Shown here one piece after another: positions 16,764 to 25,229 of a stretch of DNA of 64,000 bases. The stretch spans positions 1 through 64,000 of the forward strand of contig NZ_FNHG01000010.1 in the NCBI RefSeq assembly GCF_900103475.1, written 5' to 3'. The first letter of the stretch is position 1, and every line of letters begins with the position of its first letter. Source of the stretch: Maricaulis salignorans (lineage in GTDB: Bacteria > Pseudomonadota > Alphaproteobacteria > Caulobacterales > Maricaulaceae). Below the pieces are notes generated by a model. That model searched no databases. It was not told the origin of the DNA and was given only the letters and a program-made list of their open reading frames with translations. The position numbers and the translations under genes are program-made.

Positions 16764-18095
16764 TCAGAAACTGCCGCCAATGCGGTTCTTCCAATAGCCG
16801 ACATCCTCGGCATATTTGCCGACGATTTCCCCGAGCACATTCTCCAGCAGCAGGCTGTCAAAACCGATCCATTCGTCCTGGTTGATCTCGTCAATGCTGG
16901 CCATGGAGCGGCGCAGGAAGACAGCATAAATGCTCACCAGCACGACAAACAGGATCAGGAAGATCACGCCCAGATCTGCCAGGCGAGCGCCGGCGTCAAA
17001 GCCCGTCCACTCGATCAGGGCGAGGTTGAGCCCGGCCAGCACCACCGTGAAGATCAGCGGCACGAAGACCAGGTAGTAGCCGGAATTTCGCAGCATCTGG
17101 AACATGATATTGCGAACGAAGGTCTCGATGAAGAAGATCCGTTGCGCGATCCACAGCACATTCGTGTGCCACATCCGTGCCGAGTGCGAGAATTTCGCCG
17201 CATCCTTTTCCTGCCCCACCGTCACCGATTTGGCCTGCCCTTCCGCGGTGCGGAAATGATCGTTGAGGCGGGCGAGATAGCGGGTGACGAAATTGGACAA
17301 TTCACGGAAATTGTTGCGCTGATACGGCACGTATTCCATGAAATAGATGATCCACATCGCGAACGCACCGCCAATCGTCGACAGCGCCGCAAAAGCGGCC
17401 TGGCTGAGATCGGTTGCGCTCATGGTGAGTGGCCCCAGCGACATCGGACCCGCCAGGGCGATCAGGCTTCCGTCATTATAGAGCAGGTTGATGATCAGCA
17501 CGATGGCGATAATCGTCGAGAAGACGACGGTCAGCTTGCGGACATTGGAATTAATCGTCTTGCGCATCTCGTTGAGCAGATAGAGGCAACCGGCGTCGGC
17601 CGGAAAATACTCGGCGATGACCGCGCCTTCCTCGTCCTCATAGAGATTTTGCGGATTGGCGGAAATCTTGACCCGGCCATTGAGGAATGTCGCGCCCTGC
17701 CGGTAATAATCCTCGGCCACATCGAGCGTGAGTTCGCCGGGCGTGCGGATATAGCCGACCTTGACGCCGGTCCAGTGGAACAGGAAGCCATTGCGCTTGA
17801 GGTGCGCGTCCTCATGGCTGAAATCGGCCCCGAGCGCCTTTTCGGTTTCCGTCTGCGAACGCGCCGCGCGCGACAGGGCAGCCCAGGCGCTCGGCCCCAT
17901 ATGGGCGGGACGAACCGAGCCGGGACCGGCCCGCGTGATGGCCTTCAGGCCAAACAGCTTGCCGATCGGCCGAAAGATCGACGCCATGATGCGGCCGATA
18001 ATCTGGAACGGGATCTGGCGGGCGAGCATCAGAATAAAGAGAGCGCCGATCCCGATCAGCAGGATCAGTCCGCTCAATGTACTGCCTTCGGTCAT
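16764..18095 (-). CDS. Multi-pass membrane protein of unknown function
   Basis: This 443-residue protein has an N-terminal helix (about 7-24) and a soluble domain (about 70-185, FSHEDAHLKRNGFLFHWTGVKVGYIRT and onward). At least four more membrane segments lie at about 190-215, 230-265, 350-375 and 385-410. The cytosolic end contains IDEINQDEWIGFDSLLLENVLGE. No enzymatic motif or known transporter signature is visible. It is a single gene, convergent with the MerR gene. Confidence 0.65.
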   Translation of the reverse strand: MTEGSTLSGLILLIGIGALFILMLARQIPFQIIGRIMASIFRPIGKLFGLKAITRAGPGSVRPAHMGPSAWAALSRAARSQTETEKALGADFSHEDAHLKRNGFLFHWTGVKVGYIRTPGELTLDVAEDYYRQGATFLNGRVKISANPQNLYEDEEGAVIAEYFPADAGCLYLLNEMRKTINSNVRKLTVVFSTIIAIVLIINLLYNDGSLIALAGPMSLGPLTMSATDLSQAAFAALSTIGGAFAMWIIYFMEYVPYQRNNFRELSNFVTRYLARLNDHFRTAEGQAKSVTVGQEKDAAKFSHSARMWHTNVLWIAQRIFFIETFVRNIMFQMLRNSGYYLVFVPLIFTVVLAGLNLALIEWTGFDAGARLADLGVIFLILFVVLVSIYAVFLRRSMASIDEINQDEWIGFDSLLLENVLGEIVGKYAEDVGYWKNRIGGSF

Positions 18096-18257
18096 GTCGA
18101 TCTCCCCTCGGCTGTAGCCAGCCCCATGTTTGCATTCACACTATCGCGCAATAACCCGCCAGGGTAGTGCGGGATCGCGACACCGGCATTCCCGCTTGCC
18201 GGACGATCCCCCGCAATGCCTGAATGCCGCCATTGTCACGAAGAATGGGAGTTTTTG

Positions 18258-18767
18258 ATGTCAGGTCTGAGAGCAGGACTATGTCTGATCATGCTGGCGG
18301 CGGCGCCCGCCTGGGCCGAGGACGCGGCCGATACGGCGCTCGATGCCCGCTTCGCCGAACTCGACCGCCAGGTCTTCGAGCTTGGCTATAATGGCTGCGA
18401 CCTCGAACTGATGGCCGCGCTGACCAGCGAGGATCTCGAATTCTACCACGATATCGGCGGCGTCACCCTGGGTCGCGCCGCCTTCATCGACAGCATTGAC
18501 CGAAATATTTGCGGCCCCGACTATCACGTCACGCGGGCCCTGGTGCCCGGTTCGCTTGTCCTGCATCCACTCTATGATAACGGCGTGCTCTATGGCGCGG
18601 TGCAGAGCGGCGAACACATGTTCAGCATTGTGCGCCCCGGCGCCGAACCCGAGCTGACCGGCCGTGCCGGCTTCACCACACTCTGGCGGCTGGAGGGCGA
18701 GGCCTGGCGGATGTCACGCGTGCTCAGCTTTGATCACCAGCCGGTCACGGCCGCTGAAAACGAGTAG
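18258..18767 (+). CDS. Secreted SnoaL/NTF2-like (DUF4440 type) protein
   Basis: The 169-residue product starts at 18258, eight bases after GGGAG, with signal peptide MSGLRAGLCLIMLAAAPAWA. The mature protein has the helix-strand order of the NTF2-like fold: ARFAELDRQVFELGYNGCDLELMAALTSEDLEFYHDIGG, GRAAFIDSI, then strands through LYGAVQSGEHMF and GFTTLWRLEGEAWRMSRVLSFDH. Such proteins are cone-shaped ligand binders or small enzymes. The substrate is not evident. Confidence 0.75.
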   Translation: MSGLRAGLCLIMLAAAPAWAEDAADTALDARFAELDRQVFELGYNGCDLELMAALTSEDLEFYHDIGGVTLGRAAFIDSIDRNICGPDYHVTRALVPGSLVLHPLYDNGVLYGAVQSGEHMFSIVRPGAEPELTGRAGFTTLWRLEGEAWRMSRVLSFDHQPVTAAENE

Positions 18768-18769
18768 GC

Positions 18770-19288
18770 TCAGACGCCATCAAAGGCGGGGTGGTACTCG
18801 ATCCTGGTGCCGCGCGGCAGATGCGCGGCGCCATTGAGCGCCAATACCTGGAAGGCATTGCCGGTCTTGTCGTCGGGGTCGTCGGTCCAGTGCAGGTCAA
18901 GAGCCGGGGCCGGCTCGAAACCAAAGCGGCCATAGAAGTCCGGATCGCCCAGAACGATGCAATAGCTCGGCCCCAGGGTTCGGACAAAGTCGAGTCCGGC
19001 CTCGATCAGGGCCGCGCCAATACCGCGGTTCTGATAGCCGGGCAGGACTGCGACCGGTCCGAGGCCGAGCCCGGGGATTTCACGGCCATCGCCCGGCTTC
19101 GCCATCGCCGGGGAGAACATCGCCACCCCGGCAATCTTGCCGTCCAGCTCGGCGACGAGCTCCAGCGTATCGGCATCAGCCGCGCGCAGGGCCACAGCCA
19201 GACGCGCCTCGCCCGGCTCGGGAAAGGCGCTTCGAAGCAGGGCATCAATACCGGCATGATCGTCTGGCTCGCAGGGGCGTATCTTCAC
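18770..19288 (-). CDS. GNAT-family N-acetyltransferase (YhbS-like)
   Basis: This 172-residue protein begins MKIRPCEPDDHAGIDALLRSAFP and has the acetyl-CoA motif LGPVAVLPGYQNRGIGAALIEAGLDFVR. FYGRFGFEPAPALDL near residue 120 follows YhbS-like enzymes. The substrate is unknown. Its first base overlaps the stop codon of the eipA-like gene upstream, so the two form an operon. Confidence 0.88.
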   Translation of the reverse strand: MKIRPCEPDDHAGIDALLRSAFPEPGEARLAVALRAADADTLELVAELDGKIAGVAMFSPAMAKPGDGREIPGLGLGPVAVLPGYQNRGIGAALIEAGLDFVRTLGPSYCIVLGDPDFYGRFGFEPAPALDLHWTDDPDDKTGNAFQVLALNGAAHLPRGTRIEYHPAFDGV

Positions 19289-19878
19289 TAGAAGGGTAAC
19301 CAGGCGCGGCGGCGGGTATAGGCGAGATAGCCGACATTGGCGCCGGCACGCAGGCCGACACCGGAACGGATCGGCGCCAGGGTGATATCGTCGGCGCGCT
19401 GATAATTCACGCCCATGCCGGCGACCAGATAGGCCGTGCCCTCAACACCGGGAAAGCGCTGGAACAGCAGAGCCGGGTCGTCGAGATTATAGACCAGCAC
19501 GAAGACGCGGCTGGCATTGCCGCCCGCGTCCCAGCCGACCGAGGGGCCGCGCCAGTAAACCTTCTCGCGCACGCCGCTCTTCATGGTGAGATAACCCTCA
19601 CCATAGCGCAGGCCGATTCCGACCGCGCCCGACACTTCCTCACCGGCGATATAGCCGACCGGACGGCCGAGATCGGAGAAGATGCGCTCCATCAGACTGG
19701 CCGCGGCTTCGGCGGTAACGCCGAAGAAATCGCTCACGGCCTCGGTCAGCTCGTCCTGGGAATAGGTGTCGACGGGCTCGGAATAATCACTCGGCTGCCC
19801 GTATTCCGGGTCCTGCGCATAGGCGGGCGCGAGGAAGCAGACGGACAGTGCGGCGATGGTGGCGGCAAGGATGCGCAT
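19288..19878 (-). CDS. eipA: EipA-like envelope integrity protein (DUF1134)
   Basis: This 196-residue protein has a signal peptide (cleavage after AYA, about residue 21), then an acidic Tyr-rich segment and the DUF1134 core. Core landmarks are GRPVGYIAGEEVSGAVGIGLRYGEGYL, VYWRGPSVGWDAGGNASRVFVLVYNL, FPGVEGTAYLVAGMGVNYQ and PIRSGVGLRAGANVGYLAYT. In Brucella, EipA is periplasmic and supports cell-envelope integrity. The assignment rests on this family pattern. It is cotranscribed with the acetyltransferase. Confidence 0.82.
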   Translation of the reverse strand: MRILAATIAALSVCFLAPAYAQDPEYGQPSDYSEPVDTYSQDELTEAVSDFFGVTAEAAASLMERIFSDLGRPVGYIAGEEVSGAVGIGLRYGEGYLTMKSGVREKVYWRGPSVGWDAGGNASRVFVLVYNLDDPALLFQRFPGVEGTAYLVAGMGVNYQRADDITLAPIRSGVGLRAGANVGYLAYTRRRAWLPF

Positions 19879-20048
19879 GTGAGACCTCCGGTCGCTAAAA
19901 ACAGGGCCCAGCTTATCAGCGGGGATTAGGGCGACAGCACGGCGAAAGGGTTAGCGTCAGGTAAACGTGTCGAAATTCCAGAGCCCCGGCGGGACTGCGC
20001 GCAAGCGGGCCGTCGCGCAGGCAGGCCCAAACTTGCGGGGAGGCTGAA

Positions 20049-20165
20049 ATGACAACAGCACACAGACAGATCTTTACCATCATCGGGGCCGGTCTGTCCG
20101 GCCTGCGCGCAGCGCTGCTGAGCGCGGCGCGCACGGCCGCCCCTGGCAAGATGGTGAATTCTTAA
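20049..20165 (+). CDS. Small ORF (38 residues) with a strong ribosome site, uncertain
   Basis: In the otherwise gene-free 19879-20227 stretch, GGGGAGG lies 5 bases before ATG 20049. The frame reads MTTAHRQIFTIIGAGLSGLR and continues to a TAA at 20163. It is basic and amphipathic. The IIGAGLSGL core resembles an FAD/NAD Rossmann start, so this is either a small protein or the remnant of a flavoprotein. The rest of the stretch shows no other feature. Confidence 0.3.
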   Translation: MTTAHRQIFTIIGAGLSGLRAALLSAARTAAPGKMVNS

Positions 20166-20227
20166 TTTTCCAGCCATGCGCCGAACGGTTAGGCTTGGGG
20201 CAACACTTTCACCCGAGAGGAAATACC

Positions 20228-22396
20228 ATGCGTCATCTGATGATGATTACAGTGAGTACTGCCGCCCTGTTTGCGGCGGCCTGCACCCCGGCCACCGATA
20301 CCGTTGCGCCCGGCGCCACCGAGACCACCGAAACAACGGAGACCGTCATGTCCACCAACCCGTTGCTCGCGGAATGGACCGGTCCGTTTGGCGGCGTGCC
20401 GAATTTCGACACCGCCAGCCTGGATGATCTCAAGCCAGCCCTCGAAGAGGGCATGGCGCTCAATCTCGCCGAGATCGAAGCGATCGCCAATAATCCCGAG
20501 CCGGCCAGCTTCGAGAACACCATCGTCGCGATGGAACGCGCCGGCGAGCCGCTCGGCAATGCCTTCCGCTATTGGGGCATCTGGTCGTCCAACATGTCGA
20601 CGCCGGAATTCCGCGCCATCCAGGCTGAAATGGCCCCGCGCCTGTCCGCCTACAGCTCGCAAATCACCCAGAATGCGGCCCTGTTTGCCCGCGTCCGCGC
20701 CGTCTATGAAGGCGAGGAAATGGCGAGCTTGCGTCCCGACCAGCAGCGCCTCGTCCAGCTGACCTATGACGGGTTCGCCCGCAATGGTGCGACGCTCGAA
20801 GGCGAAGCCGCCGAACGCTATGCCGCGATCGACCAGCGCCTGTCCGAGCTCTACACGGCCTTCTCGTCCAACCTCCTGCATGACGAGGAAAACTACGTCC
20901 ATTACCTGACCGCCGACCAGCTCTCCGGCCTGCCGGACGGTTTCGTCCAGGCTTCGGCCTCGGCAGCGACGGCACGCAGTCATGAGGGCGAATACGCCAT
21001 CACCAATACGCGCTCCTCGATGGATCCTTTCCTGACTTTCTCCGACGAGCGCGATCTGCGCGAAATTGTCTGGCGCGATTACTATAATCGCGGCGATAAT
21101 GGCGATGAGTACGACAATAACGCCCTGATCATGGAAATCCTGGCCCTGCGCGACGAACGCGTCGAACTGCTCGGCTATGAGAATTACGCCCAGTGGCGCC
21201 TCGAAAACCGCATGGCCGGCACGCCGGAACGCGCCATGGATCTGATGGAAGGCGTCTGGACTGCTGCCGTCGCGCGCATCCATGAAGAAGTCGCCGACAT
21301 GCAGGCCCTCGCCGACAGCGAAGGCGCGAACATCACCATCGAGCCCTGGGATTATCGCTATTACGCCGAGAAAGTGCGCGCCGAGCGTTATGATCTCGAT
21401 AGCGAGGAAGTCAGCCAGTATCTCCAGCTCGACAATCTGCGCGAGGGGATGTTCTACGTCGCCGGCGAATTGTTCGGCTTCAACTTCACCGAGCTGCCCG
21501 AGGGCACGGTTTCGGTCTGGCACCCGACCGTCCGCGTCTGGGAAGTCACGGATCGCGAGACTGGCGACAATGTCGGCCTGTGGTATCTCGACCCCTATGC
21601 CCGCACCGGCAAATCCTCCGGCGCCTGGGCCAACAGCTTCCGCGGCCACACCACTTATGACGGCCAGACCAATGTGCTGGCGACGAATAATTCCAATTTC
21701 GTCGAGCCGGCACCGGGTCAGCCTGTCCTGGTCTCCTGGGATGATGCGACGACCTTCTTCCACGAGTTCGGCCACGCCCTGCATGGCCTGTCCTCGAATG
21801 TCGTCTATCCAAGCCTGAATGGCGGCGTGCGCGACTTCACCGAATTCCAGTCGCAATTGCTCGAGCGCTGGCTTTTGACCGATCCAGTGGTCAACAATTA
21901 TCTCGTCAATGCGGCCGGTGAGCCGATGCCACAGGAATTGATCGCCCGCATTCGTGCGGCGAATAATTTCAACCAGGGCTTCTCGACCGGCGAATATCTC
22001 GCCTCCGCCCTGATGGACATGGCCTACCACATGACCCCGCCCGAAGAGATCGGCGACCCCGACACCTTCGAGCGTGAAACCCTGGAACGCCTCGGCATGC
22101 CGAATGAAATCGTCATGCGTCACCGCAGCCCGCAATTCGGGCATGTGTTTGAAGGCGAGGGCTATGCGACCGGATATTACGGCTATATGTGGGCCGATGT
22201 CCTGACCGCCGATGCCGCCGAAGCCTTTGAAGAGGCTGGCAGCTATTACGATCCGGAGACCTCGCGTCGCCTGGTCGAAACCCTGTTCGCCCCGCGCAAT
22301 TCGGTCGACCCGGCCGAAGCCTACCGCGCCTTCCGCGGCCGCGATGCCGACCCGCAAGCGCTGATGCGCGACCGCGGCTTCCCGGTCACCGAATAG
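20228..22396 (+). CDS. dcp: M3-family metallopeptidase lipoprotein (dipeptidyl carboxypeptidase type)
   Basis: The start at 20228 gives 722 residues with a lipoprotein signal (MRHLMMITVSTAALFAAAC) and then a Thr/Glu-rich linker. The zinc site is HEFGH at residues 512-516 in TTFFHEFGHALHGLSS, with the third ligand downstream in FTEFQSQLLERW. C-terminal motifs FGHVFEGEGYATGYYGYMWADVL are typical of Dcp/oligopeptidase A enzymes. It cleaves dipeptides from the C-terminus of short peptides, here anchored in the periplasm or outer membrane. A strong terminator follows. Confidence 0.92.
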   Translation: MRHLMMITVSTAALFAAACTPATDTVAPGATETTETTETVMSTNPLLAEWTGPFGGVPNFDTASLDDLKPALEEGMALNLAEIEAIANNPEPASFENTIVAMERAGEPLGNAFRYWGIWSSNMSTPEFRAIQAEMAPRLSAYSSQITQNAALFARVRAVYEGEEMASLRPDQQRLVQLTYDGFARNGATLEGEAAERYAAIDQRLSELYTAFSSNLLHDEENYVHYLTADQLSGLPDGFVQASASAATARSHEGEYAITNTRSSMDPFLTFSDERDLREIVWRDYYNRGDNGDEYDNNALIMEILALRDERVELLGYENYAQWRLENRMAGTPERAMDLMEGVWTAAVARIHEEVADMQALADSEGANITIEPWDYRYYAEKVRAERYDLDSEEVSQYLQLDNLREGMFYVAGELFGFNFTELPEGTVSVWHPTVRVWEVTDRETGDNVGLWYLDPYARTGKSSGAWANSFRGHTTYDGQTNVLATNNSNFVEPAPGQPVLVSWDDATTFFHEFGHALHGLSSNVVYPSLNGGVRDFTEFQSQLLERWLLTDPVVNNYLVNAAGEPMPQELIARIRAANNFNQGFSTGEYLASALMDMAYHMTPPEEIGDPDTFERETLERLGMPNEIVMRHRSPQFGHVFEGEGYATGYYGYMWADVLTADAAEAFEEAGSYYDPETSRRLVETLFAPRNSVDPAEAYRAFRGRDADPQALMRDRGFPVTE

Positions 22397-22419
22397 CGGT
22401 TTCGGGCATCACTGAATGC

Positions 22420-22456
22420 AATGGCCGGCGGGGCAACCCGCCGGCCATTTGCGTTT
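22420..22456 (+). terminator. Intrinsic terminator after the M3 peptidase gene
   Basis: A perfect 13-bp stem (22420-22432 with 22437-22449) closes a GCAA tetraloop and runs into TTT and a second TTTT. It ends transcription 24 bases past the stop codon. Confidence 0.85.
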
Positions 22457-22599
22457 TGGGGGCGTGAGCCTGCAGACGCAGACACGAGGCCATCACGACT
22501 TATCCCGCGCCATCGCGATGAAAGACGCGCAAGCTTGTCCAGCCCCGCAAACCTCCGCGGAGCCCGGCGCGGCGTTTCGTGCAGGCCGGGAAAGCCTTG

Positions 22600-23565
22600 C
22601 TAGACGGCGCGCTCGTGGAACTGGCCGTGGCGGCGGTAGGGGATGAGATAGTCGGGGACGATAGCCTCGATGGTCTCGCCGGTCAGGCCCAGATCGGCCA
22701 GTGTCTTGGCGCCATCGCTGACGACATTGTCCTGGCGCAGCTGGATCAGCTGATCGCGGGTCACGACAGGCTCGACGAAGGGCAGGATTGCCGCCATCTC
22801 GAACAAGAGCGCCATCGGGGTCGCCAGCGCGAAAGGCAGCGGCACCAGCACACGCCGCCGGTCGGTCGCTTCGAGGATGAAACGCATCAATTCCTTGAAA
22901 GTGTAGACACCGGGTCCGCCGAGCTCATAGGTCTGGCCCCGGGCCGTATCGCTGGACAGCGCAGCCAGCACGGCATGGGCGACATCGCCGGCATAGACCG
23001 GCTGGAAGCGCGATTTGCCGCCGCCGAACAGGGGCAGAGCCGGCAGGAATTGCGCCATTGAGGCGAAACGATTGAAGAAGCTGTCGCCCTTCCCGAAAAT
23101 GATTGACGGGCGCAGGATGGTCGCGCTCGGGAGCGCCGCTGTCACCTGCGCTTCGCCTTCAGCCTTGGAGCGCGCATAGCGCGACGCGCTGTCGGCATCG
23201 GCACCAATCGCCGACATCTGGACCATGGCGGGGATGCCAGCCTGGGCGGTCGCCGCGGCGATCGTTTTGGCGCCAAGGGCATGCAGGCGGGAAAAAGTCT
23301 GGCGGCCATTCTCGTTCAGCACACCGACCAGATTGACGACGCCGCTGGCCCCCTCAACCGCACGCTCAACCGATGAGGGGACGCGCACATTGGCCTGGAC
23401 CAGCTGAATCTGTCCCACCACACCGGAGACGCGTAAATCCTGCGCCAGATGCGGCCGCCGCGTTGCAACGCGGACCCGGTAACCAGCCTTGGCCAGGGCA
23501 CGAACCACATGGCGGCCGACAAAGCCGGAGCCACCGAACACTGTGATGATTTCGTCTCGAAGCAT
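22600..23565 (-). CDS. Complex I NDUFA9-like NAD(P)-binding protein
   Basis: Started at MLRDEIITVFGGSGFVGRH (321 residues), this is an atypical short-chain dehydrogenase. It has an N-terminal Rossmann motif GGSGFVG, then GVVNLVGVLNENGRQTFSRLHALG, a YARSKAEGE catalytic-like segment and ILRPSIIFGKGDSFFNRFA. This set matches the NDUFA9/39-kDa complex I accessory family of alphaproteobacteria and mitochondria. Its role is probably stabilisation of NADH dehydrogenase or quinone-related metabolism. Confidence 0.85.
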   Translation of the reverse strand: MLRDEIITVFGGSGFVGRHVVRALAKAGYRVRVATRRPHLAQDLRVSGVVGQIQLVQANVRVPSSVERAVEGASGVVNLVGVLNENGRQTFSRLHALGAKTIAAATAQAGIPAMVQMSAIGADADSASRYARSKAEGEAQVTAALPSATILRPSIIFGKGDSFFNRFASMAQFLPALPLFGGGKSRFQPVYAGDVAHAVLAALSSDTARGQTYELGGPGVYTFKELMRFILEATDRRRVLVPLPFALATPMALLFEMAAILPFVEPVVTRDQLIQLRQDNVVSDGAKTLADLGLTGETIEAIVPDYLIPYRRHGQFHERAV

Positions 23566-23742
23566 GGATTTGTCCCCGCGCAATACCGGTTTGTTCCGGA
23601 TAGACCAAAAATCGCGCGATCTGTCCATGAGACAATGCGCCTGCTACCCCGAAGCCCTCCCGAAGCGCCCGCTTGTGCAGTCCACTGAGCGCCCGCCGTT
23701 GACAGGCGAGCAGGCCTTCTTTACCTACCCGCTTCCACACCT

Positions 23743-23829
23743 GCCCAGGTGGCGGAATTGGTAGACGCGCTAGCTTCAGGTGCTAGTTTCCGAAAGGAAG
23801 TGGAAGTTCGAGTCTTCTCCTGGGCACCA
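23743..23829 (+). tRNA. tRNA-Leu (anticodon CAG)
   Basis: The 87-base gene has the acceptor stem GCCCAGG/CCTGGGC, a D-loop with GGCGGAATTGGTAGACGC and the anticodon stem CTAGC/GCTAG around loop TTCAGGT. The long variable arm of class II tRNAs, the T-loop GTTCGAGTC and an encoded CCA are all present. Its 3' end is the left attachment site of the downstream element. Confidence 0.97.
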
Positions 23830-23846
23830 TTACTCCGATTTTTGTC
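23816..23846 (+). repeat. Left attachment repeat (attL) at the tRNA 3' end
   Basis: The 31-base segment runs from TCTCCTGGGCACCA in the tRNA end through CTCCGATTTTTGTC. Against the right copy it shows 28 matches, two substitutions and one extra G. Weaker similarity continues to a CCGGC-TTTT-GCCGG hairpin at 23859-23872. Confidence 0.85.
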
Positions 23847-23931
23847 GTCCTGTGAAATCCGGCTTTTGCCGGAAACCCGTTGATTTACTAGCGAATCCGC
23901 TAGTGACCTGTCCGGGGTCGTCCGACGAAGA

Positions 23932-23969
23932 TTGTTGGCATCCAGCCGAATTGTTGGTACTTTTGTTGG
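23932..23969 (+). repeat. Integrase arm-type motifs, left end
   Basis: TTGTTGG occurs at 23932-23938, 23951-23957 and 23963-23969, just inside attL and before the integrase gene. The last two are 12 bases apart, the same spacing as the pair at the right end. Direct repeats in this position are typical of integrase N-terminal domain binding sites; the role is inferred. Confidence 0.55.
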
Positions 23970-24009
23970 TATCTTTCAATTCGAGCGCGCTGAGGCGCAA
24001 GGCTGGCGA

Positions 24010-25224
24010 ATGGCCATCACAGATATCCAGATCAAGGCCTTCAAACCCGCCGCGAGTGCGTTCAAGCGCAGCGATGGCGGCGGCCTTCACCTGTTGCTAT
24101 CCCCCAGCGGCGGCAAGCTCTGGCGACTGGCCTATCGGTTCGATGGCAAACAGAAAACTCTCGCGCTGGGGGCATATCCCGCTGTTTCTCTCGCACTGGC
24201 GCGGCAAAGACGGGACGACGCCAAAACCCTGCTCGCCGAAGGCGTTGACCCATCGGCCCATGCCAAGGCCGCCAAGCGGGCGCTGAAGGCCATCCGGCAA
24301 GACACCTTCAAGGCCATCGCCGCCGAATACGTGGTGAAGGTCGAAAAGGAAGGCCGCGCGAAAGCGACGATGAAGAAAATCCGCTGGATGGTGGACCTTG
24401 CCAATGTCGACCTGGGCGACCGCCCGATCACCGAAATCACTGCCAGCGATGTACTCATCCCGCTGCGCAAGGTCGAGACCGCCGGAAACCTTGAAACCGC
24501 GCGCCGCCTTCGCTCGACCATCGGGCAGGTGATGCGCTTCGCCATCGCGTCAGCTAGAGCCACCCACGATCCCACCCAGGGCCTCAAGGGCGCGCTCACC
24601 GCCCCGACTGTCACCCACCGCGCGGCGATCACCGATCAGGCCAAGGTCGGCGCGTTGTTCCGAGCCATCTGGACGTATGACGGCACGCTGGAAACCCGCG
24701 CCGCCCTCCAACTCATGGCCCTGCTCTATCCGAGGCCCGGCGAATTGCGGAACGCGGAATGGACAGAGTTCGATCTGGACGCTGGCATCTGGATCATCCC
24801 GGCAGAACGCACAAAGATGCGGCGCGAACACCGCAAGCCCTTATCGAAGGCGGCAGTGGCGATCCTGTGCAATGTCCGGGAGATGACCGAATCGCGAAAG
24901 CTCGTCTTCGCTTCCGTGAGTTCCCTGCGGCGCCCGATGAGCGAGAACACCATGAACGGCGCGCTCCGGCGGCTCGGCTTCAAAAGCCACGAAGCCACCT
25001 CGCACGGCTTCCGCGCGACCGCGTCCAGCCTGCTAAATGAAAGCGGGAAATGGCATCCGGATGCAATCGAAGCCGAGCTTGGGCATGTGGGATCGGAAGA
25101 GGTCAGACGCGCCTATCATCGCGCCGCATATTGGGACGAGCGCGAGCGTATGACAGAGTGGTGGGCAAGTGAGGTGGAGCGGTTAAGGTTGCAGGCTCTG
25201 GATGATGATTCTACCGCGAGGTGA
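24010..25224 (+). CDS. P4-type tyrosine integrase
   Basis: Started at MAITDIQIKAFKP, the usual family start, it has 404 residues. The N-terminal DUF4102 arm-binding domain contains DGGGLHLLLSPSGGKLWRLAYRF and LALGAYPAVSLALAR. The catalytic domain carries RPGELR (Arg242), HGFR (His332, Arg335), GH (His359) and the nucleophile Tyr369 in AYHRAAYW. Such integrases recombine at tRNA 3' ends. The gene lies directly downstream of, and in the same direction as, the target tRNA. It appears intact. Confidence 0.95.
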   Translation: MAITDIQIKAFKPAASAFKRSDGGGLHLLLSPSGGKLWRLAYRFDGKQKTLALGAYPAVSLALARQRRDDAKTLLAEGVDPSAHAKAAKRALKAIRQDTFKAIAAEYVVKVEKEGRAKATMKKIRWMVDLANVDLGDRPITEITASDVLIPLRKVETAGNLETARRLRSTIGQVMRFAIASARATHDPTQGLKGALTAPTVTHRAAITDQAKVGALFRAIWTYDGTLETRAALQLMALLYPRPGELRNAEWTEFDLDAGIWIIPAERTKMRREHRKPLSKAAVAILCNVREMTESRKLVFASVSSLRRPMSENTMNGALRRLGFKSHEATSHGFRATASSLLNESGKWHPDAIEAELGHVGSEEVRRAYHRAAYWDERERMTEWWASEVERLRLQALDDDSTAR

Positions 25225-25229
25225 TCACA

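Noticed and set aside
20189-22357. Long minus-strand open frame opposite the M3 peptidase
   Set aside because: It is an antisense shadow. The plus-strand frame has HEFGH and a lipoprotein signal, and the minus-strand translation has no family features; high GC creates such frames.
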